Assembly (NCBI GenBank): GCA_963761525.1
Contig: CAVXHG010000004.1
Span: 186,001 to 250,000, forward strand
DNA length: 64,000 bases
Source of the DNA: BOG-931 sp963761525
GTDB taxonomy: Bacteria; Pseudomonadota; Alphaproteobacteria; Rhizobiales; Xanthobacteraceae
Direction: 5' to 3'
The position numbers were made by a program, and so were the translations under genes. Positions 40,719-49,597 of the stretch are shown here, in pieces. The notes below the pieces were generated by a model, which made no database searches, was not told the DNA's origin, and was given only the letters and a program-made list of their open reading frames with translations. The first letter of the stretch is position 1. The number at the start of each line of letters is the position of its first letter.

Positions 40719-41846
40719 CTATTCGGTCGCGATGACCGCAGGCTTGCCGTCGCGCAGGGCTGAGATCTGCAGCGGGGTATGCGCGTGGTTATGGTCGTCC
40801 GGCGCGTAGGTGCCGCCGAGCAGCGATGGCATTGTTGTCGTCTTCAGCGCCTGCTCAATCGCCGCGGGTTGGTCGGAGCCCGCTCTGCGGATGGCGTCCG
40901 CAACCAGGAGCGTCGCCTCATAGACGAAGAAAGACCGCTGAGTCGGCACCAATCCATAATGCGCGCGATAAGAAGCAACGAAATCCTGGATTGCCGGTAT
41001 CTGTTGGGCGGGCGTGAAGACGCCAATGCTGGTGATACCCGAGAGCGCACCGGAATCGCGGAACTGCGGCGACACGGCGCCCAACGCAGCAGCAAAGTCG
41101 ATGCGGCCGGTCAGCGGCACCTTCCAGCCCGACGCCTCATAAGCCTTGAAGAACGCGGCAGTGTACGGTCCGAGAATCGTGACGACCTGATCGGGCGCAC
41201 CGGCTTTCAGCTTGTCCAGCACCGCACCATAGTCGGACGTGGTTTTATCGAGCGTTTCCTGATCGGTGACGCGAATGCCGGCATCCTGCGCGGCCTTGGC
41301 CATCGCAACCGCGTTGGCATGGGGAAACATGTCAGCGGCAGCGACGATGGCAACCGACTTGACGTTCTGCGACGTGAGCCAGCGCACCAGGCCGCGCGCG
41401 ATATCGACCTCGGAGGGGATCGTCTTGAACGCATAGTCGTTGCCGCCAACGCCTGACGCATCGACAAAATCCTGCCCCGCAGAGGTGGCGATCACCAACG
41501 GCACTTTTGCCTCGGCAATCACCGGCATGATCGCGTGGGTGACAGGCGTGCACAGCGCCCCGATCAATACCGGAACGTGCTCCTGCTCGATAAGCCGCTT
41601 GGTCGCCGGCACGCCGACGTCAAGCTTGCAGGCATTGTCGGCGTAGTAGATTTCGACAGGCCGTCCCAGCACGCCGCCGCTCTCATTGATTTTGTTCAGC
41701 GCCAATTGCGCGCCGTATTGTTCCGATTGCCCGCGGTCATAGGTCGGCCCGCTGAGAACGGTGGTCAGCCCGATGCGCACCGGCTCGGCAGCTTGAGCCG
41801 CGGTTGCTGTGACTAAACCGGCAAACAAGAGGGCAACGCGTTTCAT
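40719..41846 (-). CDS. ABC transporter substrate-binding protein (LivK-like)
   Basis: A 375-residue type I periplasmic binding protein with a signal peptide (MKRVALLFAGLVTATAAQAA). The mature start EPVRIGLTTVLSGPTYDRGQ and the middle LNKINESGGVLGRPVEIYYAD are typical of branched-chain/aromatic-acid receptors. The ATG at 41846 is preceded by GAGGAG; a 12-residue extension is disfavoured. No permease or ATPase gene adjoins it. The liv genes at 4.1-7.5 kb lack a receptor, so the two might work together, but 33 kb separate them. Confidence 0.9.
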   Translation of the reverse strand: MKRVALLFAGLVTATAAQAAEPVRIGLTTVLSGPTYDRGQSEQYGAQLALNKINESGGVLGRPVEIYYADNACKLDVGVPATKRLIEQEHVPVLIGALCTPVTHAIMPVIAEAKVPLVIATSAGQDFVDASGVGGNDYAFKTIPSEVDIARGLVRWLTSQNVKSVAIVAAADMFPHANAVAMAKAAQDAGIRVTDQETLDKTTSDYGAVLDKLKAGAPDQVVTILGPYTAAFFKAYEASGWKVPLTGRIDFAAALGAVSPQFRDSGALSGITSIGVFTPAQQIPAIQDFVASYRAHYGLVPTQRSFFVYEATLLVADAIRRAGSDQPAAIEQALKTTTMPSLLGGTYAPDDHNHAHTPLQISALRDGKPAVIATE

Positions 41847-41992
41847 GGTAACTCCTCGACTGACGACAATCATCGCATCCAACTATGCGCGAAGCAGCGC
41901 TAACGGCGAATGACAATGCGGTGATGACAAGAATGCGCGCGGCGGCAGCACCAACAAAATAAACGGCGCATAAACGACGCCGCAGACAATGA

Positions 41993-42664
41993 TTACAAGC
42001 CGATCAATTTGGCGCCGGCAATTATCCACCAAACAACTCCTGTTGAAGCGGCGGCAAGAGCCAACGTGGTGAGGAGTCCGAGCGAAAGCAGCAGGCCATC
42101 ATCCTCCAGATACGCAACCGACAGGATGACGATGATCATTCCAGGCACGATTTGAATGAATGGCAGCGGCGTCAGCAAAAGCAGCAGCGTCAGCAAAAAG
42201 ACGGCAACGCCAACCAGACGCTTCGTCGCTGCCAAGGGCAATTGCCAGCGTGGACGGATCACCCTTTCGAGATATCGCAACGCCGGCACCGCGCGCCGCA
42301 CGGCGGAGGCAAGGTGACGGGAGGGAAGAGGCTTGTTGCCAATCCAGCCCGGAAAACTTGGAGCGCTGCGTCCGGCAATCATCTCGATCGCGGGCGCCAA
42401 TAGCAGCAAGCCCGCGATGTAAGAAATTCCCGGCACCATCGCAATCAGCGCGAGCACCAGCACGATCACGCCGAACGAACGCCTGTGCAGGTGGCTCGAC
42501 AACCAACCCAAGGTGAAATGATCCGGAGGCAGGCTATCGAGCATGGCCTTCAGGACTTCAGAGGCCGGTACCGGCGTGCTGTTGTCTGCGGGCCTGCTTG
42601 GTTTTGGTTCAGCGGCAAGCGCTGTCGCGCCAGCCGTTAGTCGCCCCTTGTCTTTCATCAGCAT
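41993..42664 (-). CDS. exoD: Exopolysaccharide synthesis ExoD family protein
   Basis: A 223-residue membrane protein with an N-terminal soluble segment and four to five hydrophobic segments from residue 65. LGWLSSHLHRRSFGVIVLVL, MVPGISYIAGLLLLAPAIEM and PLPFIQIVPGMIIVILSVAY are ExoD marks. ExoD is linked to exopolysaccharide production and nodule invasion in rhizobia; the biochemical role is unknown. It stands alone, with no polysaccharide genes around it. Confidence 0.88.
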   Translation of the reverse strand: MLMKDKGRLTAGATALAAEPKPSRPADNSTPVPASEVLKAMLDSLPPDHFTLGWLSSHLHRRSFGVIVLVLALIAMVPGISYIAGLLLLAPAIEMIAGRSAPSFPGWIGNKPLPSRHLASAVRRAVPALRYLERVIRPRWQLPLAATKRLVGVAVFLLTLLLLLTPLPFIQIVPGMIIVILSVAYLEDDGLLLSLGLLTTLALAAASTGVVWWIIAGAKLIGL

Positions 42665-42744
42665 CTTTTGAAAGTTCGCCCTCTTGATTGCGACCCACTT
42701 GGCGCCGCAGCAACTAAACAGCGTGGTGGTCCACCCATCCTCCG

Positions 42745-42816
42745 CTCATTCCCGCGCAAGCGGAAACCCAGCTTGCCAAAACTGAATGAGCCCCGCTTTG
42801 GCGGGGACGAGCGGAG
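42745..42816. repeat. Dispersed palindromic repeat, family A (REP-like)
   Basis: CATTCCCGCGCAAGCGG upstream and GCCCCGCTTTGGCGGGGACGA downstream match the family A unit in order, with a slightly different spacer. It lies between the divergent exoD start and the dioxygenase-like gene stop. Confidence 0.6.
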
Positions 42817-42829
42817 AAAAAGGCTTTCA

Positions 42830-43840
42830 CTAACCGGTCTTGCGCGCCGGCGCGTTGGCGTTCCACCACGGACACACGTCGGCGGCGCGGGTGTAATTGC
42901 CGTCCATCACATTGACCGGAATGCGGACGCCGTCGGCGGCGACCTTGGCGCGCAAGTCGCGCGATTGTTCGAGCGCTTCGGGCGTCAGCCATTTGCGGTC
43001 GTGGCCCCACAAGCTCGGGCCTTCGGTACGAACTTCCGGCGTCCAGTTTGCGGTATCGATGGTGCGTCCGCCCCAGCCATATTCAAACAGGAATTTCGAC
43101 GGCGACCACGAATAGAACGAGGTGACGTTATCGTTGACGTGGCGGCCGAGCGTGGTGCCGATCATTTCCGGCTTGCGCATCGCGATGTCGTAGCCTTGGC
43201 CAACGTCGTCGAGATAGCACAGCTCCACCATCAGGTGATGGATGCCGTTCTTGCCGCTGCCGATGAAGGCGAGGCTGTGGTGCCGCGCATTGAGATGGAA
43301 GAAATACGCCGAGAACGGTTCCGTGAAATAATCGGTCAGCTTGAAGTTGAGGATGCCGGTGTAGAACGGCAGCACGTCCTCGACCCGTTCCGCGGTGAGC
43401 ACCGCGTGTCCCATGCCGAGCGGCCCGGTACGGAAACCCGAGATCGAGCGGCCGGGCTTGAACGGATCCGAAGCGATCTCGGCGCCGTAAAAAGCTTCCA
43501 GCCGGTTGCCGACCGGATCGGCAAACACAATCAGATCCCGCACGCGGCGTTCTTCGGCGAGCGCGCGAGAGCCGCGCGCGATCTTCACGCCGTTCCGCTC
43601 CAGATGCGCGGCAAGCTCGTCGAGGGCGCGGGCGTCGGTGACTTCCCAGCCGTAGAACGACGGCCCCTCGTTCTCGTCGGTATGAATAATGATGCGCTGC
43701 TTGCGGTCGTCCATGCGCAGCGACAGCGTGCCGCGGCTCTTGTCGACCAGCTGCATGCCGAGAAGATTGGTGCTGTAGCCCGCCCAGTCGTCGAGGTGCT
43801 TGGTGCTGATGCCGACATAACCGAGGGAATTGAGTTGCAT
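42830..43840 (-). CDS. VOC family protein, extradiol ring-cleavage dioxygenase type
   Basis: The 336-residue two-domain vicinal-oxygen-chelate protein has the size and order of type I extradiol dioxygenases (biphenyl-2,3-diol 1,2-dioxygenase group). Candidate iron ligands are the His in LGMGHAVLTA near 147, the His in GIHHLMVEL near 215 and the Glu in FLFEYGWGG near 265. It would cleave a catechol between or beside its hydroxyls. AAGGA precedes the ATG. No other ring-degradation gene is adjacent, so the substrate is open. Confidence 0.87.
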   Translation of the reverse strand: MQLNSLGYVGISTKHLDDWAGYSTNLLGMQLVDKSRGTLSLRMDDRKQRIIIHTDENEGPSFYGWEVTDARALDELAAHLERNGVKIARGSRALAEERRVRDLIVFADPVGNRLEAFYGAEIASDPFKPGRSISGFRTGPLGMGHAVLTAERVEDVLPFYTGILNFKLTDYFTEPFSAYFFHLNARHHSLAFIGSGKNGIHHLMVELCYLDDVGQGYDIAMRKPEMIGTTLGRHVNDNVTSFYSWSPSKFLFEYGWGGRTIDTANWTPEVRTEGPSLWGHDRKWLTPEALEQSRDLRAKVAADGVRIPVNVMDGNYTRAADVCPWWNANAPARKTG

Positions 43841-44156
43841 GGCAAAATCCTTGGCGGCTCTCCCAGAGCACGCGGGAGAAATCTATCACATTGAAGGTAG
43901 TGCGTAAAACCGGCGAAACCAGTGAGTAGCTGGATTGGCCGGGGGCGTAATCCGCCCTCTCCCGGCAACGAACTGGTGGATTATGCTGCGCTAATCCGCC
44001 TGCGCGCCGCTCAAGCGCCATGAAGATTCCCTCGTCAGATCGGGTCGCCGTTATCGCCGATCCCTCGGTCGCCGGAAGCGATCGAATGTCTCCTGCTTGC
44101 ACCTGCGGCTCTACCGCTCCACGATCGGCGCAAAGGGGAAAGTCAGCATAGTTCTG
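43841..44156. other. Intergenic region without a recognised gene
   Basis: Divergent gap between the VOC gene and xth. It holds two partly similar GGATTGGCC / GGATTATGC stretches with TAATCCGCC (near 43930-44000), which look like a worn copy of a dispersed element. No gene is supported. Confidence 0.45.
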
Positions 44157-44928
44157 ATGAAACTTGCGACCTTTAACATCAATAACATCAACCGCCGCCT
44201 TCCCAACCTGCTGGCGTGGTTGAAAGCCGCCAGGCCGGACGTTGTCTGCCTGCAGGAATTGAAATGTACCGATGCCGAGTTTCCGGCGGCAGCGCTTCGC
44301 AAGGCGGGTTATCATGCTGTCTGGCGCGGCCAGAAAACCTGGAATGGCGTTGCCATTCTGGCGCGCAAAGCCGAACCGGTGACGATCCGCACCACGCTTC
44401 CCGGCGATGCAAAGGACGATCAGGCGCGTTACATCGAAGCGGCGGTCGATGGCATCGTGGTGAGCTGTCTCTATCTGCCGAACGGCAATCCGCAGCCCGG
44501 CCCGAAATTCGATTACAAGCTCGCCTGGTTCAAGCGGCTTTCAGTGCACGCCCGCGCTTTATTGAAGTCCGGTGCGCCGGTCGTGCTCGCGGGCGATTAC
44601 AATGTCGCGCCGACCGAAATCGACATCTACCCGACGAAATCCTGGGACAATGACGCACTGATCCAGCCGGAAAGCCGGGCTGCTTATGCGCGACTGGTCA
44701 AGCAGGGATGGACCGACGCGCTGCGCCAGCAGCACCCCAAGGAACGCATCTACACTTTCTGGCATTACATGCGGCATCGCTTCGAGCGTGATGCAGGCCT
44801 GCGGCTTGATCATCTTCTGCTCAGTTCAGCAACTCGCCAAACGTCTGGTGTCATCCGGCGTCGATAAAGCCGTCCGCGGCAAGCCAAGTGCGAGCGATCA
44901 CGCCCCGACATGGATTGTGCTCAAGTGA
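44157..44928 (+). CDS. xth: Exodeoxyribonuclease III (frameshifted near the C-terminus)
   Basis: An AP endonuclease/3'-exonuclease of about 256 residues in base-excision repair. The N-terminal MKLATFNINNINRRLPNLL, the metal Glu in CLQELK, YLPNGN, the active-site GDYNVAP and the C-terminal LDHLLLS are all present. A frame change at about 44822 precedes the tail, which continues in another frame (QLAKRLVSSGVDKAVRGKPS, then DHAPTWIVLK with the catalytic Asp-His). The ATG at 44157 starts the family's first strand; a 20-residue extension does not. One extra T is the simple explanation. Confidence 0.92.
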
Positions 44929-45035
44929 GAGAGGCCGCACCATCCGATTATCAGGATTGCAGTCGCACGTAGGGCGCATTGTAGCAAATGGTGCAGGGAC
45001 CATAGCTCTCCGGCAGATCGCGCCTTGCAAATTAA

Positions 45036-45049
45036 AGACCATTTGGTCT
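45036..45049. promoter_or_regulatory. Probable TetR operator, copy 1
   Basis: AGACCATTTGGTCT: six-base inverted arms around TT, ending 11 bases before the tetR-family start codon and followed by TATATAT. The reverse complement of the second site (45716-45729) matches at 13 of 14 bases. Autoregulation is the likely role. Confidence 0.72.
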
Positions 45050-45060
45050 ATATATCGGCG

Positions 45061-45675
45061 ATGCGCCACCAAACCCCAGCGCGTTTGCCCCGTGGCCGCC
45101 CCCGAAGCTTCGACGCGGAAGCCGCTGTCGAACGCGCGATGGGTGTGTTCTGGTCGCGCGGCTATCACGCCACGGCGCTACCGGACCTTCTTCGTGCGAC
45201 GAAGCTCTCGCGTGGCAGCCTTTACGCCGCTTTCGGTGACAAGCACTCGCTCTTCTTGCGTGCGCTTGATCGCTATATTGCCGATGCCCTGACACGGATG
45301 GATATCGAATTCGCCCCCCGCCGAGAACCGATCGACGGCCTGCGGGCCTACCTTGCCGGCTACGTTGACCGCAACAGCGGTGCCAATGGTCGGCGCGGAT
45401 GCCTGCTGGTGGCCACGGCCATGGAACTGGCTGGCCGTGATGCCGACGTTGATCGTCGCGTCGGGAGCTTTTTCAAAGCCATGGAGGCCAGGGTGGCTGA
45501 TGCACTTTCCCGTGCGAAGGCAGCGGGCAAGTTGGCCGATGGTGTCGAGCCTTCAAGTGCCGCCCGAATTCTCGTCTGTTTCGTTGAGGGCATGCGGGTG
45601 GTCGGTAAAACGGCACCAACACGGATCATTTCGCAAGCCACCGTTGACGCTTTTCTCGATCGCTTCATCAGGTAG
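45061..45675 (+). CDS. TetR/AcrR family transcriptional regulator
   Basis: A 204-residue repressor. The basic start PRGRPRSF leads into a helix-turn-helix (AAVERAMGVFWSRGYHATAL, then DLLRATKLSRGSLYAAFGDK). The C-terminal ligand domain has the family block RRGCLLVATAMELAG. I chose the ATG at 45061; a TTG further up would run through the operator-like palindrome. No ribosome site is visible, so the message may be leaderless. An EamA exporter follows 70 bases downstream with the same palindrome in front, suggesting it is the target. Confidence 0.9.
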   Translation: MRHQTPARLPRGRPRSFDAEAAVERAMGVFWSRGYHATALPDLLRATKLSRGSLYAAFGDKHSLFLRALDRYIADALTRMDIEFAPRREPIDGLRAYLAGYVDRNSGANGRRGCLLVATAMELAGRDADVDRRVGSFFKAMEARVADALSRAKAAGKLADGVEPSSAARILVCFVEGMRVVGKTAPTRIISQATVDAFLDRFIR

Positions 45676-45715
45676 ACAACCCATGAACACTTCCGCTGTT
45701 GCCGCGCCTATATCT

Positions 45716-45729
45716 GGACCAAATGGTCT
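45716..45729. promoter_or_regulatory. Probable TetR operator, copy 2
   Basis: GGACCAAATGGTCT, the inverse of copy 1, ends 16 bases before the ATG at 45746. Its position supports that ATG as the true start of the exporter gene and a separate regulated promoter for it. Confidence 0.68.
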
Positions 45730-45745
45730 TGAAAAGAAAGATGCG

Positions 45746-46606
45746 ATGTCCGCCATCCAGATCGTCTGCGCGGTGGCCGTCCCCCTGCTCTGGGGTTATC
45801 AGTTCGTGGCCATCAAAGTGGGCGTTATGGAGTTTCCGCCGCTCTTCTTCCTCGCCCTGCGCTTCCTGGCCATCGCGCTGCTGCTTATTCCGTTCATCAA
45901 AAAGCCGACACGCCAACAGTTCGGCCCGATCGCGGCTATTTCGGTTTTCCTTGGCGGGCTGAACTTCGGGCTGTTCTATGTTGGCCTTGGGCTCGGCTCG
46001 GGAAGCATCTCGGCCGTCGCCTATCAACTCGCCCCGCCCTTCACCATCCTGTTAGCTTGGCCGCTGCTCGCGGAAAGGCCGTCTCTAACGGCGTCCGCAG
46101 GAGTGGTGACTGCATTCGTCGGCGTGGTCGTGCTGGCAGCGGGGCCTGGCGGGTCGGCAAACGCGCTTCCGCTGCTGCTTGTGATCGGGGCAGCTTTCGC
46201 GTTCGCGGTGTCCAACGTCTTGACGAAGCGCTACGGCCCTTTTGACCCTTTGATGTTGATGGGATGGTTCTCAGCGCTCACAGTGCCGCAGGTCTTGTTG
46301 ATGTCGTTGCTGCTTGAACATGGGCAACTGGCGAGCCTCGTCACGGCGGATGAGCGTGGCTGGATGGCGCTCGCCTACACAATTTTCATCGGAGGAATTG
46401 TCGGGTTTGGCCTTTGGTTCTGGCTGATCGCCCGTTGCTCCATGGGCCGCGTCGCGCCCTTCGGCCTGCTGCTTCCGGTGTTCGCGTTAATTTCGAGCGT
46501 GTTATTCCTCGGCGACCGTATCACCCCAAAGTTGATTGTCGGTGGGCTGCTCGCGATCTCCGGCGTGGCCATTACACAAATAAGATCGAGCGCTCGACCA
46601 ATTTGA
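45746..46606 (+). CDS. EamA family (DMT) transporter
   Basis: A drug/metabolite exporter of about 286 residues with ten predicted membrane segments in two EamA halves. VAVPLLWGYQFVAIKVGVME opens the first and AFAFAVSNVLTKRYGPFDPL the second. I prefer the ATG at 45746 (MSAIQIVCAVAVPLLWG), since family similarity begins there and the operator copy lies just upstream; an in-frame ATG at 45683 would add 21 unconserved residues. Probably exports a small metabolite or drug under TetR control. Confidence 0.88.
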   Translation: MSAIQIVCAVAVPLLWGYQFVAIKVGVMEFPPLFFLALRFLAIALLLIPFIKKPTRQQFGPIAAISVFLGGLNFGLFYVGLGLGSGSISAVAYQLAPPFTILLAWPLLAERPSLTASAGVVTAFVGVVVLAAGPGGSANALPLLLVIGAAFAFAVSNVLTKRYGPFDPLMLMGWFSALTVPQVLLMSLLLEHGQLASLVTADERGWMALAYTIFIGGIVGFGLWFWLIARCSMGRVAPFGLLLPVFALISSVLFLGDRITPKLIVGGLLAISGVAITQIRSSARPI

Positions 46607-46878
46607 ACTTAGAAGTCGCGTCGTGGCGACTTCCGAGTTTGGCACTTTTCGGACATGGCGCGACGCCCGACTTTGAGTCCGTTATGCGCAACAAAGCGGA
46701 CGTCCGCCTCCCGCTCAGAATTTATGGGTTCACGCCCTAGCCAAAGGCGTAATCTAGCCTCGCTCGCCGACGAAAATGGCGGACTACGTTGCACTCATCT
46801 GCCTTACGTTTTTGACTTATCCGGTTTACCCGGCGCAATCTTGCAGTGTATTTCCGAACGCGGCGGACGGAGGTTCGA

Positions 46879-48081
46879 TTGACCAGGCTTCTTATTAAAA
46901 ACATCGGCGAATTCTTCACCGGCGATCTCGATCGGCCACAATTGCCGGTCAAGAGCGTGCTCGTCGAGAATAAGTCGATCGCTGCATTCGATCCGCCATC
47001 CGACATCAAAGTCGACGCCATACTCGACGCCGGCAACAGCGCCGTGATGCCCGGACTTATCGACGGACATGTTCATCCGGTGTTTGGCGAATGGACGCCG
47101 ACGCAGGATACGATCGGCTGGATCGGCAACTACGTGCACGGCGGCACGACGACGATGATTTCCGCCGGAGAGTTGCACGTTCCCGGCCTGGATTATGAAA
47201 ATCTTACGCCTGACCTTGTCACATCGCTCGCCGTTGTGACGGCATCGACGACGGGACGCGTGCGCTGGAGCGGCGCAAAAGTTCACGCCGGTACTGTCCT
47301 CCTGGTGCCGGGCATGAAGGAGGAACATTTCGACCGGCTGGCTGCGGCGAAAGCTATTGTCGCGAAGTATCTGTTTTTCCCGTTGGCGACCAACAAGGAT
47401 GAGGCGCTGGCCTACAACAGATGGTGTCGCGAGCGCGGCATTCGCATCAAGGTGCACACCGGAGGCGTGTCGCGATCCGGCTTAAGTCAGATTTGCGGCT
47501 ACGACATTCTGTCGTGGCTGCAGCCCGATATCGCCGCCCACGTCAGCGGCGGCCCCATTCCGATGAGCGATCGGGATCTGGACCGTGTGATCGACGAAAC
47601 CTCTTTTGCGCTGGAGATCTGCTCATCCGGCAATTACGGATCGACCCAGCGCGCCGTGCGCCGCATGAAAGACAAAGGATGCCTTGCGCGTCTAACGCTC
47701 GGCACCGACACGCCGGGCGGCACCGGCATCATTCCACGCGGCATGTTGCGGCAGCTTTGCTTCATGTGCTCCGTCTGCGACATCAGTCCGGCGGAGGCGA
47801 TCGCCATCGCGACCGGCAACACCGCGAGAGCCCACGGCCTCGACTGCGGGATACTCGCACCCGGCAAACCAGCCGATCTGGTGATCTGCGGGCCGGTGGA
47901 AGGCTCGGCGGGCACCAGCGTTACCGACGCCATCGCCCACGGCGATCTGCCCGGCATTGCCTATGTACTGATTGACGGAGAAATCGTGGTCAGCGGCCGC
48001 AGCCGGCAGACTCCGCCGCCACAACGCAAATACTTCTTCTCCTGTTGCGAAGCGCATGCAGGAGGATTTCAGGCCACTTAG
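46879..48081 (+). CDS. Amidohydrolase family protein, enamidase-like
   Basis: A cyclic-amidohydrolase-fold enzyme of about 400 residues. VMPGLIDGHVHPVFGEW carries the metal-binding HxH, KVHTGG a further His region, LTLGTDTPGGTGIIPRGM the late Asp, and GNTARAHGLDCGILAPGKPA the closing block. This order and the FFPLATNKDEA segment resemble enamidase of nicotinate fermentation, which hydrolyses 6-oxo-tetrahydronicotinate; the assignment is by resemblance. I chose a TTG at 46879 because GGAGG (46869-46873) lies five bases upstream; the open frame extends to 46846. No other nicotinate genes are near. Confidence 0.78.
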   Translation: MTRLLIKNIGEFFTGDLDRPQLPVKSVLVENKSIAAFDPPSDIKVDAILDAGNSAVMPGLIDGHVHPVFGEWTPTQDTIGWIGNYVHGGTTTMISAGELHVPGLDYENLTPDLVTSLAVVTASTTGRVRWSGAKVHAGTVLLVPGMKEEHFDRLAAAKAIVAKYLFFPLATNKDEALAYNRWCRERGIRIKVHTGGVSRSGLSQICGYDILSWLQPDIAAHVSGGPIPMSDRDLDRVIDETSFALEICSSGNYGSTQRAVRRMKDKGCLARLTLGTDTPGGTGIIPRGMLRQLCFMCSVCDISPAEAIAIATGNTARAHGLDCGILAPGKPADLVICGPVEGSAGTSVTDAIAHGDLPGIAYVLIDGEIVVSGRSRQTPPPQRKYFFSCCEAHAGGFQAT

Positions 48082-48270
48082 CCTTGATATTCGCGGTTCG
48101 TGAATGACGCCTCCGGGGTCACGGATTGGCAGGGGGCATTTCCCAGAACGACGGGGTGTTTTTGTTTGGCGGTCGCAACATGAACGCGAATTAATTTGAG
48201 AGACTCGCAGACATCGCGCACAAATGGGTGGTGATCGCTGGCATCGTCGCCCCCGCTGGTGATCGCAGTA

Positions 48271-48294
48271 GAGGCGGGTCGCAAGGCCCGCCTC
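48271..48294 (+). terminator. Rho-independent-like terminator
   Basis: Eight-bp stem GAGGCGGG (48271-48278) and CCCGCCTC (48287-48294) with an 8-base loop, followed by TTTGCTATT. It lies 190 bases after the enamidase-like gene, so it may end that transcript or a small RNA from the 48.1-48.27 kb gap. Confidence 0.5.
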
Positions 48295-48375
48295 TTTGCT
48301 ATTCGGGGTCGCGCATACGGCTCCGTCGTCGTTCAGAAGACGCAGATGCCGGCATAACGCCATGGTTTTCTCCGC

Positions 48376-48436
48376 TCTTCCCGCAAGCGGGAATCAGGAT
48401 CTTTGCGCTGGGTCCCCGCGTTCGCGGGGACGAGCG
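48376..48436. repeat. Dispersed palindromic repeat, family A (REP-like)
   Basis: CCCGCAAGCGGGAATC is followed by TTGCGCTGGGTCCCCGC and GTTCGCGGGGACGAGC. Nearly identical to the unit at 38260-38323, including the GCGCTGGGTCCCCGC core. Confidence 0.65.
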
Positions 48437-48770
48437 GGAGCAAATAAGCTCTCAAATCACATAAGACTATGATTTACCGACATAAATTGTCCTCATGCGA
48501 ATCTTTGTGCGCGAAATCGTGTGCGACAGCTTTGACTGACGTCGCGCAACCTCCCGATCTAACAGCACAAATCGAAACGCTTTGACTTCGCGTTTGAGAT
48601 TTGAGAAATGGCGGCTCAATCTCGCTCGCGTACAAGGACGCTGGTCAATGACTCTGGCCAGCGGAACGGGAGGCGGTGCCCGCGCGTGGCGGCTCGTCAC
48701 TGCCATTCCCGGGCGGCCTGGGCATCAGCCTGCCGGCACTATGACCGGCGCGCGAGGTGCATCGCTGGAA

Positions 48771-48802
48771 GTGCCACACCGGTGGCGGGAACGGTGTGTC
48801 AC
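48771..48802. other. Long imperfect hairpin in the leader of the Cys-rich gene
   Basis: GTGCCACACCG (48771-48781) pairs with CGGTGTGTCAC (48792-48802) at 10 of 11 positions around a 10-base loop. No T-run follows. It lies about 340 bases upstream of the gene at 49142. Confidence 0.45.
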
Positions 48803-49141
48803 GAAGCCTGGCCCAGGTTGAGCCTTGGGATGAATAGTCCCATTGGCACAGAGCCGTGGTGGGACGCCGAGAGGCGAGCGCGCAGCGATCCGCGCGCGCC
48901 GCACCCCGAAAGGTGCGGAGGTTGGATACGCGTCTGTCGGCGTTCCGCTTCCTTGCTTTCTTTCCGTTCTTACATTTCGTGGCTCAAAGCACAGATCGTG
49001 AGGATACCGGTATCCACCGCCGGCATTCTCTGGCGAAGGTCGGTGCGGAGAGCGAAGAAATTCTCGTCGCGTGACGATGACTCGGGTGCGGATCGCATCG
49101 CGAGAACGGAAGAACACGCGCGTTAAAAACACCGGGGAGCC

Positions 49142-49495
49142 ATGAAAGACCGCACAGACTTTAGCGTGCTGACCGCAATGCTGAAAGCGGGACTGAAACA
49201 CAAGCGCAAGCTCAAGCCGGTGGCATACGCCAAGCGCCTGGCGACCGAATTGACCGCGCAGCGACGCCGCTATTGCGACGCATTCGGGCTGTGGCGCTCC
49301 TGCCGGCGTCGATCGTGCCAACGGCTGCACGCCTGCGACGGCAATCCGGCAAAATGTCTCGCCCGCGGCATCGCCGGCACTCCGCGCGAGCAACAGATGC
49401 AGGCGCGCGACGCTATTCTTGCAGCGACGCCGCACAATATCAGCGCGCCGGAACGCGAGGCGCGGCAGTGCGCGCCGATCGATTGTTTTCGGTGA
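49142..49495 (+). CDS. Small basic Cys-rich protein, unknown function
   Basis: 117 residues starting MKDRTDFSVLTAMLKAGLKH. The first 43 residues are helical and strongly basic. Seven cysteines follow at 45, 54, 59, 65, 72, 110 and 115; the first five lie in 28 residues with many arginines (SCRRRSCQRLHAC), which could bind metal or nucleic acid. There is no signal peptide. GGGGAG precedes the ATG at good distance. Small proteins with this CRR...C pattern recur in Bradyrhizobium-type genomes as unannotated genes. A heavy-metal type RND pump follows. Confidence 0.68.
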   Translation: MKDRTDFSVLTAMLKAGLKHKRKLKPVAYAKRLATELTAQRRRYCDAFGLWRSCRRRSCQRLHACDGNPAKCLARGIAGTPREQQMQARDAILAATPHNISAPEREARQCAPIDCFR

Positions 49496-49597
49496 TGAGA
49501 CTCCTCACCTGTCTTCGCCGCGCTTGTTTTTCCGAAAACAACAATCGTGTGCGCCATTTCGCGCCCGCACTGGTCATTCAAGTGCGTACTGTTATTA

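Larger units (their letters stand above)
48082..49141. other. Long intergenic region with several structured elements
   Basis: 1,060 bases without a supportable gene. From left to right it holds a terminator-like hairpin (48271-48294), a family A repeat (48376-48436), a strong hairpin (48771-48802) and GC-rich text up to the ribosome site of the next small gene. A 172-codon frame (48608-49126) exists but has Arg/Ser-rich, uncharacteristic composition. The last 500 bases have the look of a conserved leader rather than random spacer. Confidence 0.5.

Noticed and set aside
48608..49126. 172-codon open frame in the long intergenic region
   Set aside because: Arg/Ser-rich translation, no ribosome site, competing frames on both strands; more likely non-coding leader.
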